The notes: generated by a model not told the origin, from the sequence alone. A stretch of 64,000 nucleotides of DNA from Deltaproteobacteria bacterium (GCA_017302835.1 JAFLCC010000004.1:124001-188000), one strand, 5' to 3'; positions 8,690-17,462 are shown, counted from the first letter of the stretch. Program-made: numbers and translations.

Positions 8690-9853
8690 CTATTCAAACT
8701 GGATTAGTTGATTTTTTGTACCTTCAATCAGGCAAGTGTGATTTGTGTTTTTTTGAATATCTGAAGCCAGATTTTGGAAATATATATTCATTTCGTCTAA
8801 AAGCTCTCTTTGACTGACAACTTCACTGAGCGCTAGTGCTGCAACCTCTGGATCGTGAATGTGGCCAATTCTGTTCCATAATGTTTTAAGACCAGAGATT
8901 TGAATGCGGCTAATTAACGAATGTATCACACTTGCTCCAACAAGATAACTTGGATGATAGCCATCTTTATCAAAAGTTCGAAATAGATTATTATCGAAGA
9001 GGCGAAGAATATTTCCATTTAGGTTTTTACTTGCAATCTGAAGATCATGACAAAACAGAGTTCCTACTTTTTCAAATGGGATACCATCATGCCAAACCTC
9101 TTGAAGCTGAACCCATACAGCCAATCCTTCGTTAAGGATGGCATGGGGAAAATGCCCATGACCTTTCCACCACTCTCCGGGGTAGGAGGTATAAGAATGT
9201 ACCAACTCGTGTAACAAATAAGACGGTGGAAGGTTTTGACCAACAAACACAAGATAATTGCCTCGTGAACCGCCTGATACGATTGGATTAAATTGAAAAC
9301 CAACATTCTTTGCAGTTTTAAGATCGTTTAAAAAATACACGTCTTGAGTTTTTTCCTTCTTAATAGAAAAAAGAAAAGTAATCTTTTCGAACCAGTCCTG
9401 CATTTTTTTAGAATAAAAAGCTCGCATATCCGTAGTTAGCGGTTGGGCTGCAATCAATCTTCCTGAGTAAATCGAGGACTTACTCCATTCGTTTGAAAAT
9501 TGAGACCATACCGGCTGGAGATCTAGGCCTATTCTACAATTGTTAGAGCTGCAAATATAAGCCAAATTTAGAAAATCAAAAAAACCAGAAGGACCATTAC
9601 TGACCTGAAATTTTGAATTGATTTTTATTGAATTTCCAAAAGCATAATACCAAGGCAACTGGTGACAAATCGATAAAGAGTTTGGTTCCCAGAATTGGCG
9701 ACAGAATCTTTTTATGTCGAAATTCTGATAGGAAAACTCGGCATTGATGTCAACCACTAACCTATCAGGCCCAGTTAAAATAGAGTCGGCGATAGCCCCA
9801 AGCGAAATCAAAATAAAGAAAAAAAATATTGCGATTTTTTTATTGAGACTCAA
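8690..9853 (-). CDS. Secreted putative zinc metallopeptidase (HExxH, gluzincin-like)
   Basis: Unrecognised family of 387 residues. An N-terminal signal peptide (KKIAIFFFFILISLGAIA) predicts export. HELVH at 215-219 is a zinc-binding HExxH motif. A downstream NEGLAVW with Glu242 lies 26 residues after the motif Glu, the spacing and context (NEG-A-W) expected for a gluzincin third ligand. Four Cys residues in the first third (51, 63, 101, 106) may form disulfides. It lies 33 nt after a second secreted protein gene on the same strand, so the two may be one unit. It could degrade periplasmic or external protein, or prey or host material; the substrate is unknown. The peptidase call rests on the motif only. 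Confidence 0.75.
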   Translation of the reverse strand: MSLNKKIAIFFFFILISLGAIADSILTGPDRLVVDINAEFSYQNFDIKRFCRQFWEPNSLSICHQLPWYYAFGNSIKINSKFQVSNGPSGFFDFLNLAYICSSNNCRIGLDLQPVWSQFSNEWSKSSIYSGRLIAAQPLTTDMRAFYSKKMQDWFEKITFLFSIKKEKTQDVYFLNDLKTAKNVGFQFNPIVSGGSRGNYLVFVGQNLPPSYLLHELVHSYTSYPGEWWKGHGHFPHAILNEGLAVWVQLQEVWHDGIPFEKVGTLFCHDLQIASKNLNGNILRLFDNNLFRTFDKDGYHPSYLVGASVIHSLISRIQISGLKTLWNRIGHIHDPEVAALALSEVVSQRELLDEMNIYFQNLASDIQKNTNHTCLIEGTKNQLIQFE

Positions 9854-9886
9854 TTTTACCTTCCGAGTGTTACGAGCTTACGACAA

Positions 9887-10729
9887 TCATTTAATAGCTT
9901 CTAACCTTGTTTTTCGAAGTATGTTGAGTGGAGTTCCTGAATTGCAGTTGGTTCCTGATAAACCACATTCCCACATCACTGCATGTACAGGATTTTCCAT
10001 CGTTGCTAAATTAATTTTTCCTGTTTGCCGGTCAATATGTAGTACTGTTTTAACAACCTCAACCCCTGCTAAAGCCTGATATTTACCGTTAGGTTGCAAT
10101 TCAACTTGAAAGAAATTATTTTTCTGATCATCTGAATTCATCTCCAACCAGTTCCAACCAAGTGGAAAGTCAACCTTGCAGCCTTTTTTGGGTGGAATAT
10201 TATTAACTATGAAAATAGCGGACTCAACACTTAGTTCCGCAAGTTCCAATTCAAAATCTAAACAATCTTGGCCAAAAAGTACATTTCGTTCCCTATTGGT
10301 CCATGAGTTGGCTTTTCCTTCCTCAGAAACAAAACTTTTATCCCCCGGCATTCTTAGATTGATTTGTTTAAATGCAATCATTGCGTTTGCATAAAAGTTC
10401 AGAGTATCTAACAAAGGACCTATTCTCATATTGGCGGGTGGAACTTCCATTGAAAAAGATGAATCTAGACTTAAAATCTGAACATAATCTGGGGGCAACG
10501 GAAAAGGATTATGATTCATTGATATTTCGGACCATTTCCACTTTTCAACATTTGACTTTACTTCAATGGTTGCCACTCCCTGATATTCAAAAATGGAATG
10601 AGCATTTATTTCTTGAGTGTTCGAAATTCGATAACTTAAAGTGTTACCCTCAACGTACTTACGGGTAATTACTTGCGCTTCAACAGTAAAATATTTAATT
10701 AACAAGAAAACTAAAACAAAGGCTTTCAT
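9887..10729 (-). CDS. Secreted protein of unknown function
   Basis: I do not recognise this gene. The frame opens at 10765. The Met at 10729 begins a signal peptide, MKAFVLVFLLIKYFTVEAQ, and I prefer that start (280 residues), although no good Shine-Dalgarno precedes either one. The mature part looks beta-rich with no obvious motif. A few Cys residues, including a C-terminal pair in ECGLSGTNCNSG, suggest disulfides after export. It lies directly upstream of the HExxH zincin gene on the same strand and may be its partner. Cell location is predicted periplasmic or secreted. Confidence 0.7.
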   Translation of the reverse strand: MKAFVLVFLLIKYFTVEAQVITRKYVEGNTLSYRISNTQEINAHSIFEYQGVATIEVKSNVEKWKWSEISMNHNPFPLPPDYVQILSLDSSFSMEVPPANMRIGPLLDTLNFYANAMIAFKQINLRMPGDKSFVSEEGKANSWTNRERNVLFGQDCLDFELELAELSVESAIFIVNNIPPKKGCKVDFPLGWNWLEMNSDDQKNNFFQVELQPNGKYQALAGVEVVKTVLHIDRQTGKINLATMENPVHAVMWECGLSGTNCNSGTPLNILRKTRLEAIK

Positions 10730-10978
10730 AGAAAATGAGTACCTGATACCTTGAATCCCTGTCAAAATATTATCTTTTCTAACCTATTTTCATAGGAAAA
10801 TAATTCATTCCAAAATACTGTTTTTACTTTACTGGCAAAAACCCCTAAATGAAGTATTATTTTTGACTCTATACTCGCATAGATAAATGCAAAAAGTTGG
10901 AGGTAGAAAGTTGGAGATTTATTGAAATGGTGAGCAAAGAAACGATTGTTTTTTTACGAAATTTTTTTGAATATAAAA

Positions 10979-11368
10979 ATGGTATTCCTTCTCATCTGGT
11001 TAAATCTCATTCCAGCAGCTCAAATCTTGGAACTTCTAGGAAACAAAAAACCTTCAGTAAGTACGACCCCATCGAATCAGTATGGTGCTGGCCAAAATTC
11101 CACTACTGCCTCTCTCGAAGTAACCTATTAAAAGCAAAGTCTTCCATGAGGATCAAAGGTTTTTTCAGTCTCTGGGTATCGCTGTCAGATTGGAGGCTCT
11201 TGGCAAAAGCGAACTTATCCTGAACCTATGACCTCCGTATCTGGATACACTTGGCAAAGAAAATTTAAAGCTAATGTGGGCGATCGCTATAGTGGATATT
11301 GCGGTCACTATGAATTTGTTTTTCTGGGACAAAGATTAAAAACATTTCGAGATATTAAAAGGCTTTAA
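10979..11368 (+). pseudogene. Possible broken gene for a small secreted protein
   Basis: One frame starts with a signal-like sequence, MVFLLIWLNLIPAAQILELLG, and runs to Leu-Glu-Val-Thr-Tyr. It is interrupted by TAA at 11129 and TGA at 11147, then is open again from 11150 to a TAA at 11366. The second part has protein-like character (SGYRCQIGGSWQKRTYPEP, SGYCGHYEFVFLGQ) with paired Cys. A competing frame over 11123-11223 also reads plausibly (KVFHEDQRFFQSLGIAVRL), so the exact lesion is unclear. It could be a degraded gene or two chance ORFs. Confidence 0.35.
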
Positions 11369-11499
11369 GCGTCAGAAGTGTTCTGAACGAAGGTTTTGTA
11401 TTTTTAACTGCCCTTCTGTGTTATACAATTGTTCTACATTTAAAATGCGGTGTAACTACACATGAAGATAACAGACTTCAACCAGATAATGAAAGAATC

Positions 11500-11664
11500 A
11501 TGGACAATTCGAATAATCGATCAGGGATAGAGGCTGCCCAAAATCTAATAAATGAGAACAAATTCAATATTGAAAATCTGGAACAAAAAGGCTTAGACGC
11601 ATTAAGAAAAAAACAACTTAATGTGATTAACCCAAGTTTGACCATTCCCGAGGAGCCAAAATGA
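11500..11664 (+). CDS. Small ORF coupled to the next secreted protein
   Basis: This 54-residue hydrophilic ORF starts at ATG 11500 and ends in TGA overlapping the ATG at 11661 (ATGA). It has a coiled-coil-like run (ENLEQKGLDALRKKQ). The frame is open further upstream to about 11356 and reads VFLTALLCYTIVLHLKCG, a hydrophobic stretch with a Cys that could be a lipoprotein signal. No ATG, GTG or TTG start is found there, so the true 5' end may be damaged. It probably works with the downstream gene or is a remnant. Function unknown. Confidence 0.45.
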   Translation: MDNSNNRSGIEAAQNLINENKFNIENLEQKGLDALRKKQLNVINPSLTIPEEPK

Positions 11665-12074
11665 AAAAAATAATCTTTAGTTTTTTTATCTATACAACTC
11701 TATTGTACTGCACCTGTTTCGGCGACACATTTTGGGGATCTGACTTTTTAACGGTCAGCGAGGCTCAAAAGAAATGGGGAATTTCAACATTCGTAGGTGA
11801 GAAGTTTAGAAATGCTTCAGAAAAAGACAGGGGCCCCATGGCAACAGATGCAATCAAAAGAAAAGTATATGTGGGCACAGATATGCTCGCAGTTCGTAAA
11901 ATTATGGGTACACCCAACAGCTATTTTTTCAGCGACACCATTTACGCTTATAAAATTACAGAGCCCGCAACAAATAAAGAATCATGGCAATTAATTTTTG
12001 TTCCCGACGATAAATTAGAGAAGGTTAAGGAAGTTAAAATTCGAAAAAAGTGTTGCTACAAATCTCCATTATAA
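11661..12074 (+). CDS. Secreted protein of unknown function
   Basis: This is a 137-residue protein with a signal peptide (MKKIIFSFFIYTTLLYCTCFG) and a mature domain of about 115 residues ending in KIRKKCCYKSPL. The stretch MATDAIKRKVYVGTDMLAVRKIMGTPNSYFFSDTIYAYKI resembles the pattern of small outer-membrane-assembly lipoprotein folds (SmpA/OmlA-like: V..IMG.P......D...Y). That is only a loose resemblance. It is translationally coupled (ATGA) to the small ORF before it. It converges on metG with about 70 nt between stops, where I see no clear terminator. Confidence 0.65.
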   Translation: MKKIIFSFFIYTTLLYCTCFGDTFWGSDFLTVSEAQKKWGISTFVGEKFRNASEKDRGPMATDAIKRKVYVGTDMLAVRKIMGTPNSYFFSDTIYAYKITEPATNKESWQLIFVPDDKLEKVKEVKIRKKCCYKSPL

Positions 12075-12145
12075 ATGTCAGCCAAAAAATCAGAAAAATA
12101 AAATTTTATGAAAATAACTAAAAAAATTCTCGCAAACAATTTGCA

Positions 12146-13696
12146 TTAAGTTTTTTTGGTTTCTATTCTAGGAAATAAGGGAGTCCCATCACTCAAATGA
12201 AATTCTTTCATCACAAAATTTAAGGACTCTTCTTTATCCATTTGAGCTCCTAATAATTTTCTCGCACTTTCGGCAGAGTCAGGAATAAAGGCCGTCAACA
12301 ATACCGTGATAAAGTTTAAATTTAACAAGGCCGTGTACATCACACGTTGAACACCTTGCGGGTCATCTTTCATTTTCCATGGCTCTTTTTGGTTGATGTA
12401 CGAATTCAACTGCCTGACTCCTGACCAAATGGTATTCAGTGCTCGGTGATGTTCTCGCTCTTGCATCTCTTCTTTGACTTTGGCGTAAAAGTCCAATTTA
12501 AAATCCACAGCACCGCTGAGATTCACAGATTCTTTGGATTGAGTCTCGGGGGATTGAACATCGCTAGGTTTCACTATGGAGCCTAGACTTCGCAAGGAAA
12601 GCTTTACAACCCTCATTAATAAGTTGCCATATTCATTGGCTAGCTCATTGTTATGAGCCCTGATCACTTCATCTGTCGAGAAAGCTCCATCCTGTCCTGA
12701 TGGAATGGCTTTTAATAAATAATACTTTAAAGAATCAATATGAAATTGTTCTAAACACTCTTCGGGAGAAACCCCATTCCCTGCCGTCTTGGACATACGT
12801 TTGCCATCGGAACCCAAGACCATGCCATGAACATAAACCTGCTTAGGAATTTCAAGACCGGCCGATTTCAACATGGATGGCCAAATCACCGAATGAAACC
12901 ATGAAATATCTTTTCCTATGACGTGCATGCTGGCTGGCCAATTTTTTTGAGCTGAAATATCTTGAGAGTTCACATCTATAACAGCACCCGTATAATAATT
13001 TATAAGAGCATCAAACCAAGTGTAAACTACCATGTCTTTGTCACCAGGAACGGGGATTCCCCATCCTTGATTGGGTCGAGAAATAGAAAGATCCAAGAGC
13101 TTGTCGCCATCGAGACGGCTCAATAATTCACTCCGAATATTCGAAGGAAACAAGAACTCTGGATTATTTTTAATATATTCAGTGATCCAATCTTGGTATT
13201 TAGAAAGGCGAAAAAAATAACCATTTTCTTCCATAAACTGAAGATCGGTCTCGTGAACTGGGCACTTCCCATTTTTGGATTGGGTCTCTGTATAAAAAGC
13301 TTCGCAGGCAAGACAGTAATGACCACTATAGCGATCTAAATAAATATCCCCATTGGCTTTTAATTTTTCCCAAAACCAAGCGACAATTTGATAATGCCTT
13401 GGTTCAGTGGTTCTAATAAAATCATTATTTGAAATTTTTAAATCTGCACACAACTTCCTAAATTTCAGGACATTCTCGTCCACATAATTTTGGGTAGAGG
13501 AAGCCCCCGCTTGCTCGGCCGCTTTGCTTAACTTCTGTCCATTTTCATCAGTTCCCGTCAAAAAGAAAACGTCATTTCCCATCAATCGGTACCAACGAGC
13601 ATAGCAGTCTGAAACAACTTTTTCATAGGCATGCCCTAAATGAGGAGCTCCATTGGGATAGTCAATTGCTGTGGTGATAAAGAATTTCTGCTTCAT
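12146..13696 (-). CDS. metG: Methionyl-tRNA synthetase
   Basis: This is the cytoplasmic enzyme that charges tRNA(Met). The 516 residues show the class I signature HLGH at 19-22 in PNGAPHLGHAYEK. Zinc-knuckle ligands are Cys128, Cys131, Cys145 and His148, followed by the KMSKS loop KRMSK at 299-303 and the anticodon-binding helical domain. It ends without the C-terminal EMAP/Trbp111-like tRNA-binding domain, so it is of the short type. The single-copy, complete signature set marks this as the housekeeping enzyme. A second MetRS-like protein in this window (17602-19398) is specialised and is not a replacement for it. The gene is monocistronic in appearance. Confidence 0.97.
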   Translation of the reverse strand: MKQKFFITTAIDYPNGAPHLGHAYEKVVSDCYARWYRLMGNDVFFLTGTDENGQKLSKAAEQAGASSTQNYVDENVLKFRKLCADLKISNNDFIRTTEPRHYQIVAWFWEKLKANGDIYLDRYSGHYCLACEAFYTETQSKNGKCPVHETDLQFMEENGYFFRLSKYQDWITEYIKNNPEFLFPSNIRSELLSRLDGDKLLDLSISRPNQGWGIPVPGDKDMVVYTWFDALINYYTGAVIDVNSQDISAQKNWPASMHVIGKDISWFHSVIWPSMLKSAGLEIPKQVYVHGMVLGSDGKRMSKTAGNGVSPEECLEQFHIDSLKYYLLKAIPSGQDGAFSTDEVIRAHNNELANEYGNLLMRVVKLSLRSLGSIVKPSDVQSPETQSKESVNLSGAVDFKLDFYAKVKEEMQEREHHRALNTIWSGVRQLNSYINQKEPWKMKDDPQGVQRVMYTALLNLNFITVLLTAFIPDSAESARKLLGAQMDKEESLNFVMKEFHLSDGTPLFPRIETKKT

Positions 13697-13886
13697 TCCG
13701 ATTCCTTGTTACATGTAAAGATCTTAAGAATTTATCATGATGAATCTACAGACCTTCGCTTTAGGGGTCAAAGCATAATGCAAGATTGCTGACTGGTCTC
13801 TCAATTGCGATGTATAAAAAATATGTTGAAAATAATGACAGGCTATTTTTGATCAGAACACAGGCAGGCTTTGTCTTTGACTAATT

Positions 13887-14351
13887 ATGAAAATCAGAGG
13901 TAATCCTAACTTTATGAAAAATCCCAAAATCATCCCGGCAAAACCATCTTCAACCTCTGCTTTAAATAGACTTAAACTCGCGGCCTATTCAGCTCAAAAA
14001 AGTGCCTACGCCCCCTACTCTGGATATTTTATTGGTTCTGCCCTCGAAGATGCTACTGGAAATGTCTTTTCAGGTTGCAATATAGAAAACTCTTCCTATG
14101 GAGGAACGGTTTGTGCTGAACGGGTGGCTATCTGGAAGGGGGTTTCTGAGGGCATGAAACTTCCCATTAAAACCTTGATGGTTGTTTCATCGACTAAAGA
14201 CAAATGGCCACCTTGTGGGTTTTGCCGACAGATCATGGCAGAGTTCTGTGATCCAAAAACCATTATCTACTTTGGAAATAAAAATAAGGAATTTAAGAAA
14301 ATGACTTTTGCAAAGTTATTGCCTGAGGCCTTTGGGAAAAATTTTCTCTAA
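13887..14351 (+). CDS. cdd: Cytidine deaminase
   Basis: This zinc hydrolase converts cytidine and deoxycytidine to uridine and deoxyuridine in pyrimidine salvage. Of 154 residues, the conserved core holds YAPYSGYFIGSALED (substrate pocket) and the catalytic CAE in YGGTVCAERVAIWKG. The second zinc motif, PCGFCRQ, is also present. The size fits the homotetrameric CDA family. Two in-frame Met starts exist, 13887 and 13914; neither has a strong ribosome binding site, and the first 9 residues are not conserved in character, so 13914 is possible. The stop codon overlaps that of the convergent nucleotidyltransferase gene by 4 nt, so no terminator separates them. Confidence 0.95.
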   Translation: MKIRGNPNFMKNPKIIPAKPSSTSALNRLKLAAYSAQKSAYAPYSGYFIGSALEDATGNVFSGCNIENSSYGGTVCAERVAIWKGVSEGMKLPIKTLMVVSSTKDKWPPCGFCRQIMAEFCDPKTIIYFGNKNKEFKKMTFAKLLPEAFGKNFL

Positions 14352-14686
14352 TTTCTGCCATTTGACTCGCTATCTTTAAACCAAATTCTTTTTTCCTGCG
14401 TTATCGAAGCTTCATAATCTTTCAAACAAGTCTTGGCTGTCAGAATATCAACCTTTATTGGCAGATTAGATTCCTCACACCTTTCCCTGAGTAAATTAAG
14501 TTCTCTTGAATCCAACTCAGGCTCGCAGTCAATCCAAAGATCGATATCAGAATATTTTTTATGCTTCCCACTCGCTCGGGACCCAAATACGAAGATACTA
14601 AATGTTTTTTTGAATTTCATGGAATCTTTTAAGATTTCCTTAAGTTCCGCTTCAGCATTGGGAGATAAACCAAAATTAGTTTTCAT
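14348..14686 (-). CDS. MNT-type minimal nucleotidyltransferase (putative antitoxin)
   Basis: This 112-residue protein has the pol-beta nucleotidyltransferase signature GSRASGKHKKYSDIDLWID, with the catalytic Asp pair in SDIDLW, and a downstream KVDIL strand carrying the third Asp. MNT proteins paired with HEPN or HI0074-like partners form toxin-antitoxin modules, in which the transferase modifies and neutralises its partner. The gene overlaps its partner by 11 nt (14676-14686) and is translated second. Its TAG stop overlaps the cdd TAA from the other strand. Confidence 0.88.
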   Translation of the reverse strand: MKTNFGLSPNAEAELKEILKDSMKFKKTFSIFVFGSRASGKHKKYSDIDLWIDCEPELDSRELNLLRERCEESNLPIKVDILTAKTCLKDYEASITQEKRIWFKDSESNGRN

Positions 14687-15059
14687 TTATTTTTTTTTGC
14701 AAGATTGAAAACAATTCTTTAGCTAAGGGTAAGAATACCTTTGCCAGTTCATAACTTTTTTTCGCCAGTTTTTCACCGTACTCATGACTGGTTTCATTCC
14801 TTGATTTTTGAAACTCTAACCAAGCTTCCACACTTGAGATCCAACCCAACCGTCCCATCTCTCTAAAAGTGGCTTTGGGAGACTCCGCTTCGACTTCATA
14901 GTTTTTCAATGTACGTTGAGCTAATTTCCACATTAATTCATAACAATATTCAAACCTTTGAATTGTCCCATCTCTTTCCAAATCCGACGGTTTTTTTATA
15001 CTTAAGGCCAATTCTAGATGAGCGAGTGCCTCTTTTGAGGGATTTAAAGATAATTTCAT
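14676..15059 (-). CDS. HI0074-family partner of the nucleotidyltransferase (HEPN-like)
   Basis: This is a 127-residue all-helical protein. The pattern ERDGTIQRFEYCYELMWKLAQRTL followed by FREMGRLGWI and KSRNETSHEYGEKLA is the HI0074/nucleotidyltransferase-substrate-binding family, related to HEPN. The R-N-x-T-S-H-x-Y motif resembles the RX4-6H catalytic motif of HEPN RNases. Whether it is a toxic RNase or only a substrate-binding subunit is not resolved by sequence alone. It is the first gene of the two-gene unit, with the MNT gene overlapping its end. Confidence 0.87.
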   Translation of the reverse strand: MKLSLNPSKEALAHLELALSIKKPSDLERDGTIQRFEYCYELMWKLAQRTLKNYEVEAESPKATFREMGRLGWISSVEAWLEFQKSRNETSHEYGEKLAKKSYELAKVFLPLAKELFSILQKKINEN

Positions 15060-15112
15060 TTAATCAATCCTTCTTCATAAAAACTAAATCCCCATTTCAT
15101 TTCTGTCAATAG

Positions 15113-16516
15113 CTATAAACTCAATTGCTTTATCGAAACCATGACACTTCCTCTGGCTTTCCAAAGATCTTGGAACTGAGTTATCTTTAGTTGTTTATCC
15201 TTTCCCTGACGGGCCTCCCATGGATCCATTAAGAAAATGTAATCCTTATTGATACTCTTGACCAAGCCATAATGACCAGCATCTTCATCCCACCAAGTAA
15301 CAAATATAACTCGTTGCTCATGAAGTTTTTCATTTAACATTTCAATTGAGGCTTCTTTAGCTAGCTCGACAAAAAATCCATAATCAGCAGCTAGCTCTGC
15401 AATTCTCTCTGGTTGAGTGTATCCTAAAGCGAGAGTTCCTAATTTTTCTGCGAAGTGAAGTTCACCTAAAGAAATTCCCTTAAAATAACGATACATACTT
15501 TCAAAACAAGCCGCTCCACAAGTAAACTCCAAACTTTGTGGAACCTGAGGAAGATCTAAAGCTTCCACTTTATTTTTTTCGTTCGTTAAAATAAAATACG
15601 TAGTGATAACAAAAAGCAATGAAATTAGAAAATCATATAGAACAAAATCTTGGTGAAACCATAGTGACTCCAAAGGCTGAATGGCTAAGGCTGATATTAA
15701 TGTAGGAAATTCAGCTGTGGCTATATCCGTTTGAGCATAGAGTTCCATCGTTGAATAATAGGCCCCGAACATACCAACACCCGATAACGTAGCCAATAAG
15801 ATTGAATAGAAATCCCAAGAGCGAGACCAGGACAAGGAAGTGGACATGCCCATTTGCAAAAAACCATAGAAAATAATCGCCAGGGAAGGAGTTAAAATAG
15901 TGATGACTCTATTTTCATCATGCATGCTTTTTTTAATAAAATAATAACCAAAACAAAGTAGAAAAATTCCAGATCCCAAAATAGAAACTCCTAAGAGCCA
16001 ATTTTTTTCGTGCTGAATATTTGTTCCGTAAATCACAAGTAAAACAATTGAGACCAAGGAAAGTAATTTTGATCTAAGTGTCGAAACCTGCCCTACCAAG
16101 GAGCCTAACAAGATCAACATGGGAACATCTATGTTTGAAAGTACGGATACGGCCGAGGCCGACAACCAGTAATAACTTATTGAAAAAAATGATAAGGCCA
16201 AACCTGCAATGAGCGCACGTAGGAACTGGGTTTTGATTGATTTGGGAATCAACGAAATATGATGATTAAACGCCCAAGCAAAAACAAGTAGTAAACAAAT
16301 AACTCCTCGAAAAATTAAACTTTCAGAAACGGGGATTCCTTGTAGGGCTAGACCCCTCATCGATAAACCCGTAGCTGTCAAACACACAATCATCACCGTA
16401 GACCATTTTAGAAATGAACTCTTCATTCTTATGGGATAACCCATTTTATTGATGAATAATATTGATCTATTTTCACCGAAATCATTTATTTTTACTAACC
16501 ATTTAATTTGACTCAA
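15113..16516 (-). CDS. EamA/DMT-type permease fused to a C39-like cysteine peptidase domain
   Basis: The protein has 467 residues in one continuous frame. Residues about 34-312 hold some ten hydrophobic segments with the layout of EamA (drug/metabolite exporter) permeases. Residues about 320-467 form a C39-type papain-like domain: Gln327, Cys333 in FTCGAACFESM, His415 in DAGHYGLV and Asp431 in FLMDPW, the full catalytic set. C39 domains normally sit on ABC exporters and cut double-Gly leaders; a DMT carrier host is unusual. The frame starts at TTG 16516, only 5 nt after the LysR stop; Met codons at residues 25 and 31 are possible starts because the first helix begins near 34. Linkage to the LysR gene and the divergent biosynthetic operon suggests product export or self-protection. 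Confidence 0.85.
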   Translation of the reverse strand: MSQIKWLVKINDFGENRSILFINKMGYPIRMKSSFLKWSTVMIVCLTATGLSMRGLALQGIPVSESLIFRGVICLLLVFAWAFNHHISLIPKSIKTQFLRALIAGLALSFFSISYYWLSASAVSVLSNIDVPMLILLGSLVGQVSTLRSKLLSLVSIVLLVIYGTNIQHEKNWLLGVSILGSGIFLLCFGYYFIKKSMHDENRVITILTPSLAIIFYGFLQMGMSTSLSWSRSWDFYSILLATLSGVGMFGAYYSTMELYAQTDIATAEFPTLISALAIQPLESLWFHQDFVLYDFLISLLFVITTYFILTNEKNKVEALDLPQVPQSLEFTCGAACFESMYRYFKGISLGELHFAEKLGTLALGYTQPERIAELAADYGFFVELAKEASIEMLNEKLHEQRVIFVTWWDEDAGHYGLVKSINKDYIFLMDPWEARQGKDKQLKITQFQDLWKARGSVMVSIKQLSL

Positions 16517-16521
16517 ATCCT

Positions 16522-17421
16522 TTATTTGAAATGAGGTGACGCTGCCGTGACTACTTTTTTAGTAACCAATGAAATCAAAAGGTCCAGGGCCTGGGTACGA
16601 ATTCGGTATTTAGGCCAGACGGCAACAATTTTATAATCGGCATCCCAACCACGGGGAATATAGGTTTCTATTTCAGAGCGATGGCTGTAAGCCAGAAAAT
16701 CAGGAATCAGCGTCCAAACCTGACTGTGCCGCATGGCCTTGATAGCCACATCATAACTATCGTACATATTTACGATTTTTGGTTGCATCCGCAATCTTTG
16801 AAAAGCGGGATGATTTTCGCAATTCTCGATACCTTGTGCGGCCAAGGCCGCAATATAAGGATATTTTTCTAGATCCTCGATCCGTCGCTCATGCAAAAAG
16901 GGATGTCTTTTGCTGAAAGCTATGACCAGCTTTCCTTGATGCAATTGTTCTTGCTCGTGGTGAGGGCCTGACTGGGGGGAAAAACAAATCCCCATATCAA
17001 TCTCTCCAGTTCCCACTCTGGCCAAAACCTCGCCCGATCTGAGAGTCTGAAGGGTCGCAGTTAAGGCCGGATGGGCTTGTTGAATCCCCATCCATGTCGG
17101 AGTTAAGAATTCAGAACAAAGGGTATGAGTTGCGGCAAGACGGTAATGCCCTCGCATGGAAGAAATTTCTGAAGATAACTCTTCACGAAGGCGCCCTGCT
17201 TCTGCCAGCAGAAACTCCGCCCGGTCTAAGAGGAGCTTTCCATGTTGAGTGAGTTTAATTTGACGGCCTTGTTTTTCAAAGAGAGTTCTACCGAACTCGT
17301 CTTCAAGGGCTGCGATGCTGTGGCTGATGGCACTGGGGGATATATTCAGAAATCGCGCGGCCTGTCCTATGTGTTGGCGCCTTGCTGTTTCGACGAAATA
17401 TTGAAGCTGATCCAATTTCAT
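16522..17421 (-). CDS. LysR-type transcriptional regulator
   Basis: This is a 299-residue LTTR. The N-terminal winged helix-turn-helix reads LDQLQYFVETARRQHIGQAARFLNISPSAISHSIAALEDEFG, residues 3-44. An effector-binding domain of the periplasmic-binding fold follows. It is divergently placed against the five-gene plus-strand operon at 17602 and co-directional with the permease-peptidase gene behind it, the standard geometry for a pathway regulator with its exporter. A perfect inverted repeat 20 nt upstream of its start is the likely operator for autorepression and control of the divergent operon. The effector is unknown; an intermediate or product of the operon is the natural guess. Confidence 0.93.
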   Translation of the reverse strand: MKLDQLQYFVETARRQHIGQAARFLNISPSAISHSIAALEDEFGRTLFEKQGRQIKLTQHGKLLLDRAEFLLAEAGRLREELSSEISSMRGHYRLAATHTLCSEFLTPTWMGIQQAHPALTATLQTLRSGEVLARVGTGEIDMGICFSPQSGPHHEQEQLHQGKLVIAFSKRHPFLHERRIEDLEKYPYIAALAAQGIENCENHPAFQRLRMQPKIVNMYDSYDVAIKAMRHSQVWTLIPDFLAYSHRSEIETYIPRGWDADYKIVAVWPKYRIRTQALDLLISLVTKKVVTAASPHFK

Positions 17422-17440
17422 GAAGACTCCTTATTAAATA

Positions 17441-17462
17441 TTCAATGGTCACATCCATTGAA
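17441..17462. promoter_or_regulatory. Likely LysR operator between divergent genes
   Basis: TTCAATGG (17441-17448) and CCATTGAA (17455-17462) are perfect inverted arms with a 6-nt spacer. Outer arms AAGACT (17423-17428) and AGTCTT (17462-17467) extend the dyad. T-N11-A pairs typical of LTTR boxes occur (T17441/A17453 and T17449/A17461). It lies just upstream of the LysR start in the roughly 180-bp divergent region. The rest of that region, up to 17601, is A+T-rich with no second dyad that I could see. Confidence 0.65.
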
